A DNA stretch of 20,861 nucleotides from CANHVK01 sp046304235 (GTDB taxonomy: Bacteria > Bacteroidota > Bacteroidia > Flavobacteriales_D > Crocinitomicaceae). Numbering within the stretch: the stretch's first letter is position 1; each line of letters begins with the position of its first letter. A program made the position numbers and the translations under genes. Shown one piece after another: positions 1-8,700 of the stretch. The stretch lies in NCBI GenBank assembly GCA_046304235.1, contig JBKCEW010000178.1:1-20861 (forward strand), given 5' to 3'. The notes under the pieces were generated by a model, which was given only the letters and a program-made list of their open reading frames with translations, ran no database searches and was not told where the DNA came from.

Positions 1-2
1 TG

Positions 3-32
3 CAAAGATAATCAAAGTTTTTATTTAAACAA
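3..32 (-). promoter_or_regulatory. Bacteroidetes-type promoter, downstream member of a tandem pair
   Basis: On the minus strand, TTG (30-32) is followed after 19 bases by TATCTTTG (3-10), again an exact TAnnTTTG -7 box. It has the same orientation as the element at 98-130, and both -7 boxes continue as TTTGCA. The start site would fall outside the window. Two stacked elements of this kind suggest a strongly expressed gene to the left. Confidence 0.5.
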
Positions 33-79
33 CACTTTTGAAAAGTTTTTTTTATTCCCCCTCACTAATGTGTCAAACA

Positions 80-93
80 CCGCTCGATTGCGG
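80..93. other. Small GC hairpin between the tandem promoters
   Basis: CCGC (80-83) and GCGG (90-93) form a perfect four-base-pair stem with a six-base loop. It sits at the predicted 5' end of the transcript from the upstream minus-strand promoter. It is short and has no T-run beside it, so it is not a convincing terminator. It could be a discriminator or leader structure, or chance. Confidence 0.25.
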
Positions 94-97
94 AGTG

Positions 98-130
98 CAA
101 ATATACACAATTCCCTTTCATTTTAACAAA
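98..130 (-). promoter_or_regulatory. Bacteroidetes-type promoter, upstream member of a tandem pair
   Basis: Read on the minus strand, a -33 TTTG (127-130) is followed after 21 bases by TATATTTG (98-105), an exact match to the Bacteroidetes -7 consensus TAnnTTTG. Transcription would start near 91-93 and run leftwards out of the window, away from pfkA. The bases after the -7 box (GCACTCCGC) are unusually GC-rich for this DNA, which recalls promoters of stable RNA or ribosomal genes in this phylum (recollection, not checked). The target gene is not in the window. Confidence 0.55.
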
Positions 131-237
131 CTTTTTTTGATTTAATTTTAAATTAATATACAATAAATTGAATAACAATAATATAAAAAATAAATTTTAG
201 TTAAGAATAATGGACTTAGTGATGTTAACGGTGATTT

Positions 238-1212
238 TTAATGTTTAGTTAACATTTTTTTTAGCAACTTTAATCGTTCTAAATCTGGGGTATTATGTAA
301 TTTAACTGCAGTTTCTAGTGAAGTTGTAATTAATTTATCTCCATCAGAACCTATCATAATGCCATTTTGACCATCCAAAAGTAACTCTACAGCAAATGAA
401 CCCATTCTTGTAGCAAGGATTCTATCAAAAGCAGAAGGACTCCCACCTCGTTGGATGTGTCCAAGAACTGTTGGTCGTAAATCATAGCCTTCTAACATTG
501 GAGAAACTTTATTTAAAAGTTCTATACTCCCACCTTCTTGTTCTCCTTCTGCAACAATAATGATGCTACTACGTTTACCTTTATTTTGTTGTTGTATTTG
601 ATCGACTAACTGTTTCAAATCTGGAATTTCTTCAGGTATTAAAACACTCTCAGCTCCACTTGCTACTGCAGCATTTAAAGCTATAAAACCTGCATGGCGA
701 CCCATTACCTCAATAAAAAAAATACGATGATGACTAGACGCAGTATCTCTTATCTTATCAATTGCCTCAATAACAGTATTTAGAGCAGTGTCATACCCTA
801 TTGTGTGGTCAGTACCATATATATCATTATCTATTGTCCCTGGTATTCCAATAACAGGGATACCCATTTCATCAGAAAGTATTGACGCACCTGTAAAAGT
901 CCCATCTCCTCCAATTACGATTAGCCCATCTACTCCATTTTTATTCAAATTATCAATCGCAATTTTGCGTGTTTCTTGATTTTTAAACTCTAGACAACGC
1001 GAAGATCCTAGAATTGTGCCTCCAGTATGAATAATATTATCTACGTCTGAATATTTCATCTCAAATACATCACCATCTAACATCCCCTTATATCCATCTC
1101 TTATACCGATAGGTACAATATTATAAAACAAGCAAGTTTTTACAATAGCCCTAACAGCTGCATTCATCCCAGGACTATCTCCTCCAGATGTTAAAAGTGC
1201 AATTTTATTCAT
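238..1212 (-). CDS. pfkA: ATP-dependent 6-phosphofructokinase
   Basis: This enzyme phosphorylates fructose 6-phosphate to fructose 1,6-bisphosphate, the committing step of glycolysis, in the cytoplasm. At 324 residues it has the usual length of bacterial group-A PfkA. Visible motifs are the N-terminal nucleotide loop TSGGDSPGMNAA (about 8-19), GGDGT (101-105), the catalytic PGTIDND block with the base at D128, and the substrate-binding MGRHAG (170-175). Gly104 and the Gly before TIDND point to ATP; PPi-dependent enzymes usually carry Asp and Lys at these places. The gene is separated from the upstream paaH-like operon by a strong terminator, so it probably has its own promoter in 1213-1247, but I could not find a clean one. 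A near-match -7 box, TATATTTA at 1237-1244, is the best candidate. No convincing terminator follows the gene. Confidence 0.97.
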   Translation of the reverse strand: MNKIALLTSGGDSPGMNAAVRAIVKTCLFYNIVPIGIRDGYKGMLDGDVFEMKYSDVDNIIHTGGTILGSSRCLEFKNQETRKIAIDNLNKNGVDGLIVIGGDGTFTGASILSDEMGIPVIGIPGTIDNDIYGTDHTIGYDTALNTVIEAIDKIRDTASSHHRIFFIEVMGRHAGFIALNAAVASGAESVLIPEEIPDLKQLVDQIQQQNKGKRSSIIIVAEGEQEGGSIELLNKVSPMLEGYDLRPTVLGHIQRGGSPSAFDRILATRMGSFAVELLLDGQNGIMIGSDGDKLITTSLETAVKLHNTPDLERLKLLKKMLTKH

Positions 1213-1245
1213 CGTAATTATTTAAATAATTTACTTAAATATAAC

Positions 1246-1274
1246 AAAAAAGAGCTTCAAATTGAAGCTCTTTT
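1246..1274 (-). terminator. Rho-independent terminator of the paaG-paaH operon
   Basis: A near-perfect inverted repeat (13-base arms around one central base, 1248-1274; realistically an 11-bp stem with a five-base loop) contains AGAGCTTC/GAAGCTCT. On the minus strand it is followed at once by a run of six T (1246-1251). It begins three bases after the stop of the paaH-like gene and lies in the 64-base gap before pfkA. It therefore ends the upstream operon and insulates pfkA. The arms are symmetric, but the trailing T-run favours minus-strand use. Confidence 0.9.
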
Positions 1275-1276
1275 AA

Positions 1277-2422
1277 TTAGTTTTTATATACCATTCTTTT
1301 TAACAAAGGATTTGGACGATATCTGTCTTCTCCATATTCTTCAAAAAGATCAGTTAATTGAAGCAATACTTTTTCTAACCCTATCTCATCTGCCCAATCT
1401 AATAACCCTTTGGGATAGTTTACTCCAAATCTCATAGCTATATCAATGTCTTCTCGAGAAGCAACCTTCATAAACAAAGCATCAAATGCTTCATTAATTA
1501 ACATACATAATATACGATTGAAAATATATGACCCTATTTTCTCATCTTTAATTGGTTTAGGTTGGATCGCTCCTTCACTATAATCGTAATACCCTTTTCC
1601 TGTTTTTCTACCTAAAAGGCCTGCTTCTTTGTGTCGTTTTTGGGTAAAGGAAGGCTTAAATCTTGGATCAAAATAAAATGCTTCAAAAACGGATTCCGTT
1701 ACGGTATAATTAATATCATTTCCTATATAATCCATTAAAGTAAAAGGTCCCATTCTAAACCCTCCAAAATGGGTCATTGCCCAATCGATTGTTGCAAAAT
1801 CCGCAATCCCTTCTTCGTAGATACGTAAAGCTTCACCATAAAATGGTCTTGCTACACGATTCACTATAAATCCAGGAGTATCTTTTACTGTAACCGGTTT
1901 TTTATTCCAAGATAGAATCTCTTCTTTTGCAGTTTGAGTTACTTCGGAACTGGTTTGCACTCCAGGTATAATTTCAACTAAAGCCATTAAAGGAGCCGGA
2001 TTAAAAAAATGTATACCTAAAAAACGAGATGGATTTTTTAAAACAGAACTAATAGATGCTATCGATAAAGAAGAAGTATTAGAAGCGAGAATACAAGAAT
2101 CTTTTACAAGCTCTTCAATTTTTTTGAAAACAGTATGCTTCACCTCTAAATTTTCAATAATTGCCTCAATAACTAAATCAGCATCTTTGAACGCATTATA
2201 ATCTGTTGTAAAAGTCAAAGCATTCTTATATGAATTCACTTCCTCACTGCCAAGCTTCCCTTTCTCAACTAATTTTTCAAAAGTCTTAAATAAATTTACT
2301 TGAGACTTGTTAAGAACCTCATCATTCGAATCAATTACAACAACTTGTTTATTGTTTTGAACAGCAACCTGTGCGATTCCAATACCCATCGTTCCTGCAC
2401 CAATAACACCAACTACTTTCAT
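1277..2422 (-). CDS. paaH: 3-hydroxyacyl-CoA dehydrogenase, PaaH-like
   Basis: NAD-dependent oxidation of a 3-hydroxyacyl-CoA to the 3-oxoacyl-CoA; in the phenylacetate route the substrate is 3-hydroxyadipyl-CoA. The N-terminal Rossmann domain starts with GAGTMGIGIA (8-17). The catalytic His-Glu dyad is at H138 (GIHFFNP) and E150, the usual 12 residues apart, with S117 in NTSS and N188 in FIVNR. The first C-terminal 3HCDH domain covers roughly 186-285, and a second, shorter one runs from 295 to the end. The 381 residues are shorter than the proteobacterial PaaH I remember (about 475). Three bases separate it from the upstream PaaG-like gene, so the two are cotranscribed and probably consecutive in a pathway. 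The paa assignment rests on this pairing. A general fatty-acid beta-oxidation role, like FadB or Hbd, is the alternative, because no paaABCDE oxygenase genes are in view. Confidence 0.88.
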   Translation of the reverse strand: MKVVGVIGAGTMGIGIAQVAVQNNKQVVVIDSNDEVLNKSQVNLFKTFEKLVEKGKLGSEEVNSYKNALTFTTDYNAFKDADLVIEAIIENLEVKHTVFKKIEELVKDSCILASNTSSLSIASISSVLKNPSRFLGIHFFNPAPLMALVEIIPGVQTSSEVTQTAKEEILSWNKKPVTVKDTPGFIVNRVARPFYGEALRIYEEGIADFATIDWAMTHFGGFRMGPFTLMDYIGNDINYTVTESVFEAFYFDPRFKPSFTQKRHKEAGLLGRKTGKGYYDYSEGAIQPKPIKDEKIGSYIFNRILCMLINEAFDALFMKVASREDIDIAMRFGVNYPKGLLDWADEIGLEKVLLQLTDLFEEYGEDRYRPNPLLKRMVYKN

Positions 2423-2425
2423 TTC

Positions 2426-3199
2426 TTATTTACCTTTAAATTCTGGAGCTCTTTTTTCCAGAAATGCACTAACACCTTCATTAAAATCATAAGTTTGACC
2501 AGCTTCAGTTTGTAAAACCTCTTCTAAGGCTAATTGAGTAGTCAAATCATTAGATAGACTTGCATTAACAGCTTTCTTAGTTAAACCTAAGCCTTTTGTA
2601 GGCATCTTAGCTATCTGATTAGCGAATTTATATAATTCATTTTCAAACTCCTCATCAGGTACTGCTTTGTATATCATATTCATTTTGTCAGCATCTATTG
2701 CAGAAATTTTATCTCCTGTCATCATTAATGCCAAAGCCTTTTGAGTACCAATAATTCTAGGCAAAAAGAAAGTCCCTCCTGAGTCAGGTATTAAACCTAT
2801 TTTAGAAAAAGCTTGAATGAAACTTGCTGACTCTTTTGCAATTGTAATGTCGCAAGCCAAAGCAATATTCGCTCCCGCACCAGCAGCTACACCATTTACA
2901 CCTGCAATAATTGGCTTTTCGATCGTACGAATCAACTCAATAATTGGATTATAATGATCTTTTACTATTGTTTTTAATTCAGGACCATTTGGGTCAGTAG
3001 CTTCAGCTAAATCTTGACCTGCACAAAATGCTTTTCCCTCTCCAGTTATTACAATAACCCTTACCTCTTCATTTCTAGCCCCTGATTTTAACTCTTCTTG
3101 AAGATCCAGCGCCATTTCACGATTAAAAGAATTAAAAACAGATGGTCGATTTAACTTTAATATTAAAACACCATTTTCAACATTTCTTAAAATACTCAT
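2426..3199 (-). CDS. paaG: Enoyl-CoA hydratase/isomerase family protein, PaaG-like
   Basis: A 257-residue crotonase-fold enzyme. PaaG isomerises the ring-epoxide of phenylacetyl-CoA to an oxepin-CoA; relatives hydrate 2-enoyl-CoAs. The oxyanion-hole segments are FCAGQDL (58-64) and GVAAGAGAN (103-111). The putative acid/base is D139 in GLIPDSGGT (135-143). This single-Asp pattern, together with FCAGQDL, is what I associate with PaaG; ordinary crotonases use two Glu residues. It is followed after three bases by the PaaH-like dehydrogenase, and its own start lies three bases after the WYL regulator's stop. The crotonase family is secure. The exact substrate is inferred from motif and neighbour, and a plain enoyl-CoA hydratase cannot be ruled out. 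Confidence 0.85.
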   Translation of the reverse strand: MSILRNVENGVLILKLNRPSVFNSFNREMALDLQEELKSGARNEEVRVIVITGEGKAFCAGQDLAEATDPNGPELKTIVKDHYNPIIELIRTIEKPIIAGVNGVAAGAGANIALACDITIAKESASFIQAFSKIGLIPDSGGTFFLPRIIGTQKALALMMTGDKISAIDADKMNMIYKAVPDEEFENELYKFANQIAKMPTKGLGLTKKAVNASLSNDLTTQLALEEVLQTEAGQTYDFNEGVSAFLEKRAPEFKGK

Positions 3200-3202
3200 A
3201 GT

Positions 3203-4213
3203 TTAATATTTTGATAATAAATCCTTAGCTCTTCTTATAAGTTGATTCTTAAGAATCTGAGGCTCGACAACTTCAATTTCACCAGCATAGCCTAAAAAAG
3301 CACGTATTAACTCTTCTGATATCATTACAGATAACTCAAAAGTCATTTTGTTTTTACCCTCTTTAACTACTCGTTGTGAATGATGAAAAGGCTGTGATTC
3401 AATATATTTAGCTGCAATATTTTCAGCTTTAAAAATTACTTTTTCGGGAGCTTCTTCTATTACTGTTATTCCAACAGCATGGTGAAAAAAACGATTTGTG
3501 TCAAATGAAATATTTTCAGTATAGTTATTATCTGAAAGTTCAACATTAGACATACGATCTAAAGCATAGGTAATAATTTTTGATTTCACTGTATCAAAAC
3601 ACACTAAATACCAACGATTTCTATACTCTTTTAAAACAAAGGGGATGACTTTTCTTGACTTACTTTTGTTATCAGATAGAAAACTTGTATAATCAAAGTA
3701 GACATATTTTCTAGTCCTAATACCATGTAGTAATGGTGTTAAAAATTCATTACCCTTAACAGATGTACCCGTTTCAAACTGGACATAATTTTTTGAATCT
3801 TGAGCAAATTCAGGAGTATTTAAAGCGACTCTATCTGCAATTTTATCGATAGCAAAACCAAATTGTTTGAACATATCAACATCTTTAAACTGAGACAAAG
3901 TATTGGCAGCAAAACGTATAGCCATTAAATCATCTTCAGTTAAAGGAATATCATCTAAAGAAAAAGTTTCAGAATCATAATAATAACCCCTATTCTTTTT
4001 GCTATACATAATAGGTGCATCATGTTCCATTCTTAAATAGAACAAATCTTTTTCAATAGTTGAATCGCAAATACTCTCCCCTTCTGAAGAACCAAAAAGC
4101 GCGTCTTCGCAAGCTGTTCTTAATTCCTCTTTAGAAGGAAAAGGCTTGTATTTATTTCTAAGACACTTATCAATGACGCGATACCTAATTAAAGCATTTT
4201 TAATTTGACCCAT
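3203..4213 (-). CDS. WYL-domain transcriptional regulator
   Basis: A 336-residue protein with the architecture of WYL regulators. The N-terminal part (about 1-75) looks like a helix-turn-helix or winged-helix DNA-binding region containing a putative recognition stretch STIEKDLFYLR. The WYL domain lies at about 160-235 with the literal WYL triplet at 201-203, preceded by YRNR and followed by ALDRM. A C-terminal WCX-like extension spans about 240-335. WYL domains bind small ligands or nucleic acid ends and usually control neighbouring genes. It sits inside the operon, six bases after the unknown protein and three bases before paaG, so autoregulation of the operon is plausible (inference). WYL proteins often accompany defence or DNA-damage genes, but the neighbours here are metabolic. 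The ligand cannot be read from the sequence. Confidence 0.88.
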   Translation of the reverse strand: MGQIKNALIRYRVIDKCLRNKYKPFPSKEELRTACEDALFGSSEGESICDSTIEKDLFYLRMEHDAPIMYSKKNRGYYYDSETFSLDDIPLTEDDLMAIRFAANTLSQFKDVDMFKQFGFAIDKIADRVALNTPEFAQDSKNYVQFETGTSVKGNEFLTPLLHGIRTRKYVYFDYTSFLSDNKSKSRKVIPFVLKEYRNRWYLVCFDTVKSKIITYALDRMSNVELSDNNYTENISFDTNRFFHHAVGITVIEEAPEKVIFKAENIAAKYIESQPFHHSQRVVKEGKNKMTFELSVMISEELIRAFLGYAGEIEVVEPQILKNQLIRRAKDLLSKY

Positions 4214-4219
4214 AATGAA

Positions 4220-5644
4220 TTAGCAAGTAATCGACTCTATTTTTTTAGAATATCCAAACAATTCAAAAAATTTAATTGCTTTAACTACCTCTTCTGGTAC
4301 ATCTTGTTCCCAAGTGGAAGACCCAGCATTTATTTTAGCTAACACATCATCTGATAGAATATGTAATAAACGTGTATCAAAATCGTGAATTGCTTCAATT
4401 TTATTTACATCTTTTAAATATTGAAGTAGCCCTCTGTATTGGGAAGGTATATCAAGTATTTCCAAATCGTATAAATCTCCTGTTTCAACATCATTTGCTG
4501 GATATACAAAAAGTTTGACGTTATGGCCAAAACCTCTTCCGAAAGCTTCTAATAGACCTCCTTTTAAATTATCATAATACCTTTCATCAAAAATAGAATG
4601 GATATTGTACACACCAAGAATAACACCCATCAATTGTTCTCTAGCAATAGTTGAAAGATAATCAATCATCTTATAATGTTTCAAATAATTTGAAATCATT
4701 ACAGTATACCCTAAAGACCCAAGTAAATCAGCACGATCAATGAAATCTTTATCAGAAATTTTACCATCTGCAGTTAAATCTTTTAAAGTCAACTCAAAAA
4801 CAATTGCTAGATTATCTTCATTTACTCCTTCCTCATTTAAAAATTGTTGACTCCCTTTTTCGATCATATCAATATGAACTTTAGTGACCGGTCTAAAACG
4901 ACCTCTCATCAACAGAATATTTTTTTTATACAAAGCACTAGCTGGCTGAAGTACTTTTCCGCATAAATCAAACATCGTTGCATCAGTCAATCCACGTTTC
5001 ACAAGATTCAATGACAAAATACGATTATCCCAACCCTCAAATGCAGGACCTGAAACACGTAACATATCAATTTCAATACGTTCACGAGTAACTCTATTTG
5101 TAAGACCAGATAAAAAATCTTCTATATTTTCAGAACAGAAAAAAACAGAATGAATTAAATTCACTCCTAATATACCTAATGCAATTTGTTGACTTCTATT
5201 ATTGTTATCATGCATATTCACGTGAAGAACAACATCGCTAGCAGCTTCTCCAAGATTACGTTGAAAACGAATTCCAATCCAACCCTGCCCTTGGTTAGTA
5301 CGATGATAATTTAATGATTCAACCGTGTTACAAAAAGCGAAAAAACGAGTTGACTTTGATTTTTCTGGTAAACGATATTTCATAGTTTCAAACTCAGTTT
5401 CAAGCATAGTCATCAATCGTTCCTCACAAACATACCTTGAAGCTGGACCATACATTGAATCTGAAACCTTCATATCATAAGCAGATTGAGTATAAGCTAT
5501 GGTACCAGAACTACCTCCAGCCTTGAAGAAATTGGCAGCAACTTCTTGTCCTGCACCTATTTCTGCAAAACAACCATAAATATCAGGCGTTAAGTTAATT
5601 TTCAGTGCCTTGTCTTCGGTTGTCAATCTCGCTAAATTTATCAT
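4220..5644 (-). CDS. Conserved cytoplasmic protein of unknown function, operon leader gene
   Basis: About 474 residues from the start chosen here (M at 5642-5644, reading MINLARLTTEDKAL). The reading frame stays open to an upstream ATG at 5683. I reject that start because a -7 box TACATTTG (5664-5671) lies inside the extension and the extra 13 residues look unlike the rest. No signal peptide, membrane segment or beta-barrel pattern is visible. The body looks like a soluble globular enzyme or scaffold, with recognisable stretches such as IGAGQEVAANFFKAGG, SAYDM, LNYHRTN, and a later RGRFRPVTKVHIDM. I recall this family as widespread in Bacteroidota and sometimes auto-labelled as TonB-dependent receptor or nicotinate-nucleotide adenylyltransferase. 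Nothing here supports either label: there is no plug or barrel and no nucleotidyltransferase HxGH motif. It leads an operon with a WYL regulator and CoA-ester enzymes. Confidence 0.8.
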   Translation of the reverse strand: MINLARLTTEDKALKINLTPDIYGCFAEIGAGQEVAANFFKAGGSSGTIAYTQSAYDMKVSDSMYGPASRYVCEERLMTMLETEFETMKYRLPEKSKSTRFFAFCNTVESLNYHRTNQGQGWIGIRFQRNLGEAASDVVLHVNMHDNNNRSQQIALGILGVNLIHSVFFCSENIEDFLSGLTNRVTRERIEIDMLRVSGPAFEGWDNRILSLNLVKRGLTDATMFDLCGKVLQPASALYKKNILLMRGRFRPVTKVHIDMIEKGSQQFLNEEGVNEDNLAIVFELTLKDLTADGKISDKDFIDRADLLGSLGYTVMISNYLKHYKMIDYLSTIAREQLMGVILGVYNIHSIFDERYYDNLKGGLLEAFGRGFGHNVKLFVYPANDVETGDLYDLEILDIPSQYRGLLQYLKDVNKIEAIHDFDTRLLHILSDDVLAKINAGSSTWEQDVPEEVVKAIKFFELFGYSKKIESITC

Positions 5645-5652
5645 ACGCGTAT
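5643..5652. promoter_or_regulatory. Palindrome ATACGCGTAT overlapping the operon's start codon
   Basis: A perfect 10-base palindrome spans the first two bases of the chosen start codon and the eight bases before it, just downstream of the predicted transcription start. Its CG-rich core stands out in this AT-rich DNA. The position would suit an operator, for example for the WYL regulator encoded two cistrons on. This is inference from position and symmetry only; a palindrome of this size can occur by chance. Confidence 0.25.
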
Positions 5653-5663
5653 ATGTTTGTAAA

Positions 5664-5697
5664 CAAATGTATGAAAAATTCATTAGTATCTAAACAA
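5664..5697 (-). promoter_or_regulatory. Promoter of the unknown-WYL-paaG-paaH operon
   Basis: On the minus strand, TTG (5695-5697) is followed after 23 bases by TACATTTG (5664-5671), an exact TAnnTTTG -7 box. The spacing is at the long end of the accepted range. Transcription would start near 5657-5659, giving a leader of about 14 bases to the ATG at 5644. A start at 5683 would then lie upstream of the transcript, which decides the start choice for that gene. The -33 box ends three bases before the stop codon of the helicase gene. Confidence 0.5.
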
Positions 5698-5700
5698 TTT

Positions 5701-8700
5701 TTATGTTCGTTCGACTTGTATCAATTCTAAATTAGAAATATAAAAAAGATACCCTTTCACTGGTTTTGACTCCATTTGAAAAAGCAAATCCATATATTCA
5801 GAAACTTGCTGATAATGATGTTTACTTGGTAATCCAGTTTTGAAATCAATTACAATGATTTCATCCTTTTTATAAAATATTTTATCAGGAATCTTTATTT
5901 CAAAATTACTTGCAATAATTTTTCTTTCACTACTTACCGAAATCGAACCACTAGAAATATTTATATAGTTTTTATTTGCAAAAACTGCTTTTAAATCTTT
6001 TTTCAATCTATTCTCAAACTCTTTCTCTATTAAATCTTCTTTTGAAAATTTATCAATTATTCCATCTATATCTTGAACGGAATTTATAGCTGACAACAAA
6101 AAATGTAACTGATTTCCATATCTCTGAGGCTCTGATAATTCAAATTCTTCATTGGTCATTTCCTTGATCAAAGAAATTTTCGGAAACCATAATCTATCAT
6201 TCAGTTTCAATGGAACAAATTGATTATTAAATGATTTCAAATCCATTTTACTTAAAATTTGTTTTTCGCCAAAAATAAATCGATTATTGTCAATTTTAAA
6301 AGCAAGTTCAGAAGCAATAATTCTCAGAGATTCATCAAAAAAACCACCAAAATTCTTTTCTTCAACATAAAAATTTCCAATATATAGCCTCTCAACTGGT
6401 CGAGTTGTCATTACGTAACATAAATTCAATTTATCTAAAAAAATATTTGAAAGTTCGGAATTTGACTCCTTCCTGATATTTTTTATCTTGCTATTTTTTG
6501 ATATTGGAACATAGAAGAAATGATTATTTTGCTCTACTAGTAATTTAGTTCTTTTTGATTCTAATGAAAAATTCATATTTGGTAAAATCACAATCGGGAA
6601 TTCTAGACCTTTAGATTTATGACCAGTCATAATCTTAATTGCATCTTTATTATCTGGAATCTGAATTGAGCTAGATTTTGATTTGTTATCATATTCTTTA
6701 AGGAAACCAGAAATATCAGAACCTATATTTAAATCAAAATGGTAAAGTAAATCAACAAAATGATGTATGTAGGGATTATTAATTTCATCAATTCCAATTA
6801 ATCGATAAAAAGATTGAATTAAAGAATATAAATTTTCAAAACGAGGGAAAAAATCAGTTGATGATTGAAAATAATAAGCGATGAATCGTGATCGATTAAA
6901 TAATTCTCTAGAACCTTTCTCACCTTCTACTTTAATAAATAAGCTTTCAAATGAACAATCAGTATTTTCAGAAAAACATTCAAAATACAACTCAATAAAT
7001 CTTTTTGCTTCTAATTCTGATTCCTGAGCAATATACCATTGAAGATAAGCAACTGTCAATTTAACATATTCATCCGTTTGTACAGTCAAACTATCGTCTG
7101 ATACTACCTGGTACTTGCTAGACAAAGCTATTGCCCAATTATTACATTCAACTTTTGTATTACCTAAAATACAGATATCTCCAGGGAAATAGCCATCTTC
7201 AATAATAGAATCAACCCAATTTATTAAATTAGATACCACATGTATTTCATCTTTAGATTCATATTTTTCTGAATAAATTTCAATATATCCTCCATCTCTG
7301 CCTTTTGGGTGTTGAAATACATCTTTGTAAAATTCTTTCTGCTCTTCTGTAAGATTATTCGAAATTTGCTTATAAAACACATTATTGAAATGAACAATAT
7401 TCTTTCGTGATCGAAAATTATTTTCAAGATTTTTTTTTAACCCTTCTTTTTCAAAATAATTTGATTTTGATAAGATTTCTGGATTATTCTCAGGATTATA
7501 AATTTTGGGTAAAGCAACAAATTGTTCGGCTACCCCATTTTTAAATCTGTAAATAGATTGTTTAGCATCACCAACAATCAAATTATCGAAACGATTTGAT
7601 AATGATTCATATACAAGTGGAACCAAATTCATCCATTGTAACCTTGAAGTATCTTGAAATTCATCTAATAAAAAATGTTTATACTTAGTACCTAAACGTT
7701 CATAAATAAAAGGAGCATATTCATCTTGAATTAATTGAGAAATTAGGGTGTTAAATTCTGAAATACGAATAATGTGCTCTTTTTCCTTTACTCTCACCAA
7801 TTCAGAAGAAATAAACTTTAATAAAGCTAGATTATGAAAATGTTTTAATGCAGTTTTAAAAACTAAATATACCTCCGTGGAAGCAATAAATCTATTGTTA
7901 AATATGATTGCCCTTTCAACTAATTGAACAGGAAAAATATCTCCTTTAGGATTTTCTTTATGAAGATTTTCAATCATAGATGTCGTGAAAAAACTTCCAT
8001 CTTCTTGGGCATAATCAAAAATCAAATCCGAGTTTAGTTTATCTATGGCTAATTTTGATCTTGACTTTCCAGGTAATCGTTCAAAATCTAATACTGAAAA
8101 TTGATTAAATAATTCTTTTGCTTCTGACTTAATAGAGTTTTCTAATTCTTGAGCTTTAAGTTTAAGTGCTTGATAATCCTCATTTGAGAAATCCAATTTC
8201 ATTAAATCATCTATTTGAGAAAAGTACTTTTCGTTTGTCAAAATCAAGGAAAATAACTTTAGATCTTTTTGAAAATTCCAAGATTGCTCTTCATTTAACT
8301 TTTCCCTCGAATAATTCAAGACTAAGTTTGTTAATTGAATTTGAGCTTTATAATCTAAACTATCTAATAAATTTTCAACTACATTATCTAATATTTCCTC
8401 TTCGTTTAATACAATTTTAAAATCTCCAGATATATTTAATTCTTTCGAAAAAGAACGAATTAACCTTAAATTAAATTTATCGATTGTAACAACATTAAAA
8501 TCTTCAAAATGATGTAATATTGCCTTCAGTGTTTTTTCAGATCTTTTGACAACAGTTGGTATATCTATTTTTAACTGAGAGCCTAATTCACGACAGATAC
8601 CTTCTGTTTTTTCAAATAAATCACCTTTTAAATCAGATAAAATTGAAATATTATGAAGATACGATATAATTCGATCTTTCATTTCAAATGCTGCTTTATT

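Noticed and set aside
222..255. Inverted repeat ATGTTAAC / GTTAACAT around the pfkA stop codon as a terminator
   Set aside because: The arms are AT-rich with an 18-base loop and no T-run follows on the minus strand, so it is too weak to call.
4220..5683. TonB-dependent receptor or nicotinate-nucleotide adenylyltransferase label for the operon leader protein
   Set aside because: No signal peptide, plug, barrel pattern or nucleotidyltransferase HxGH motif is visible; I recall such labels only as automated annotation.
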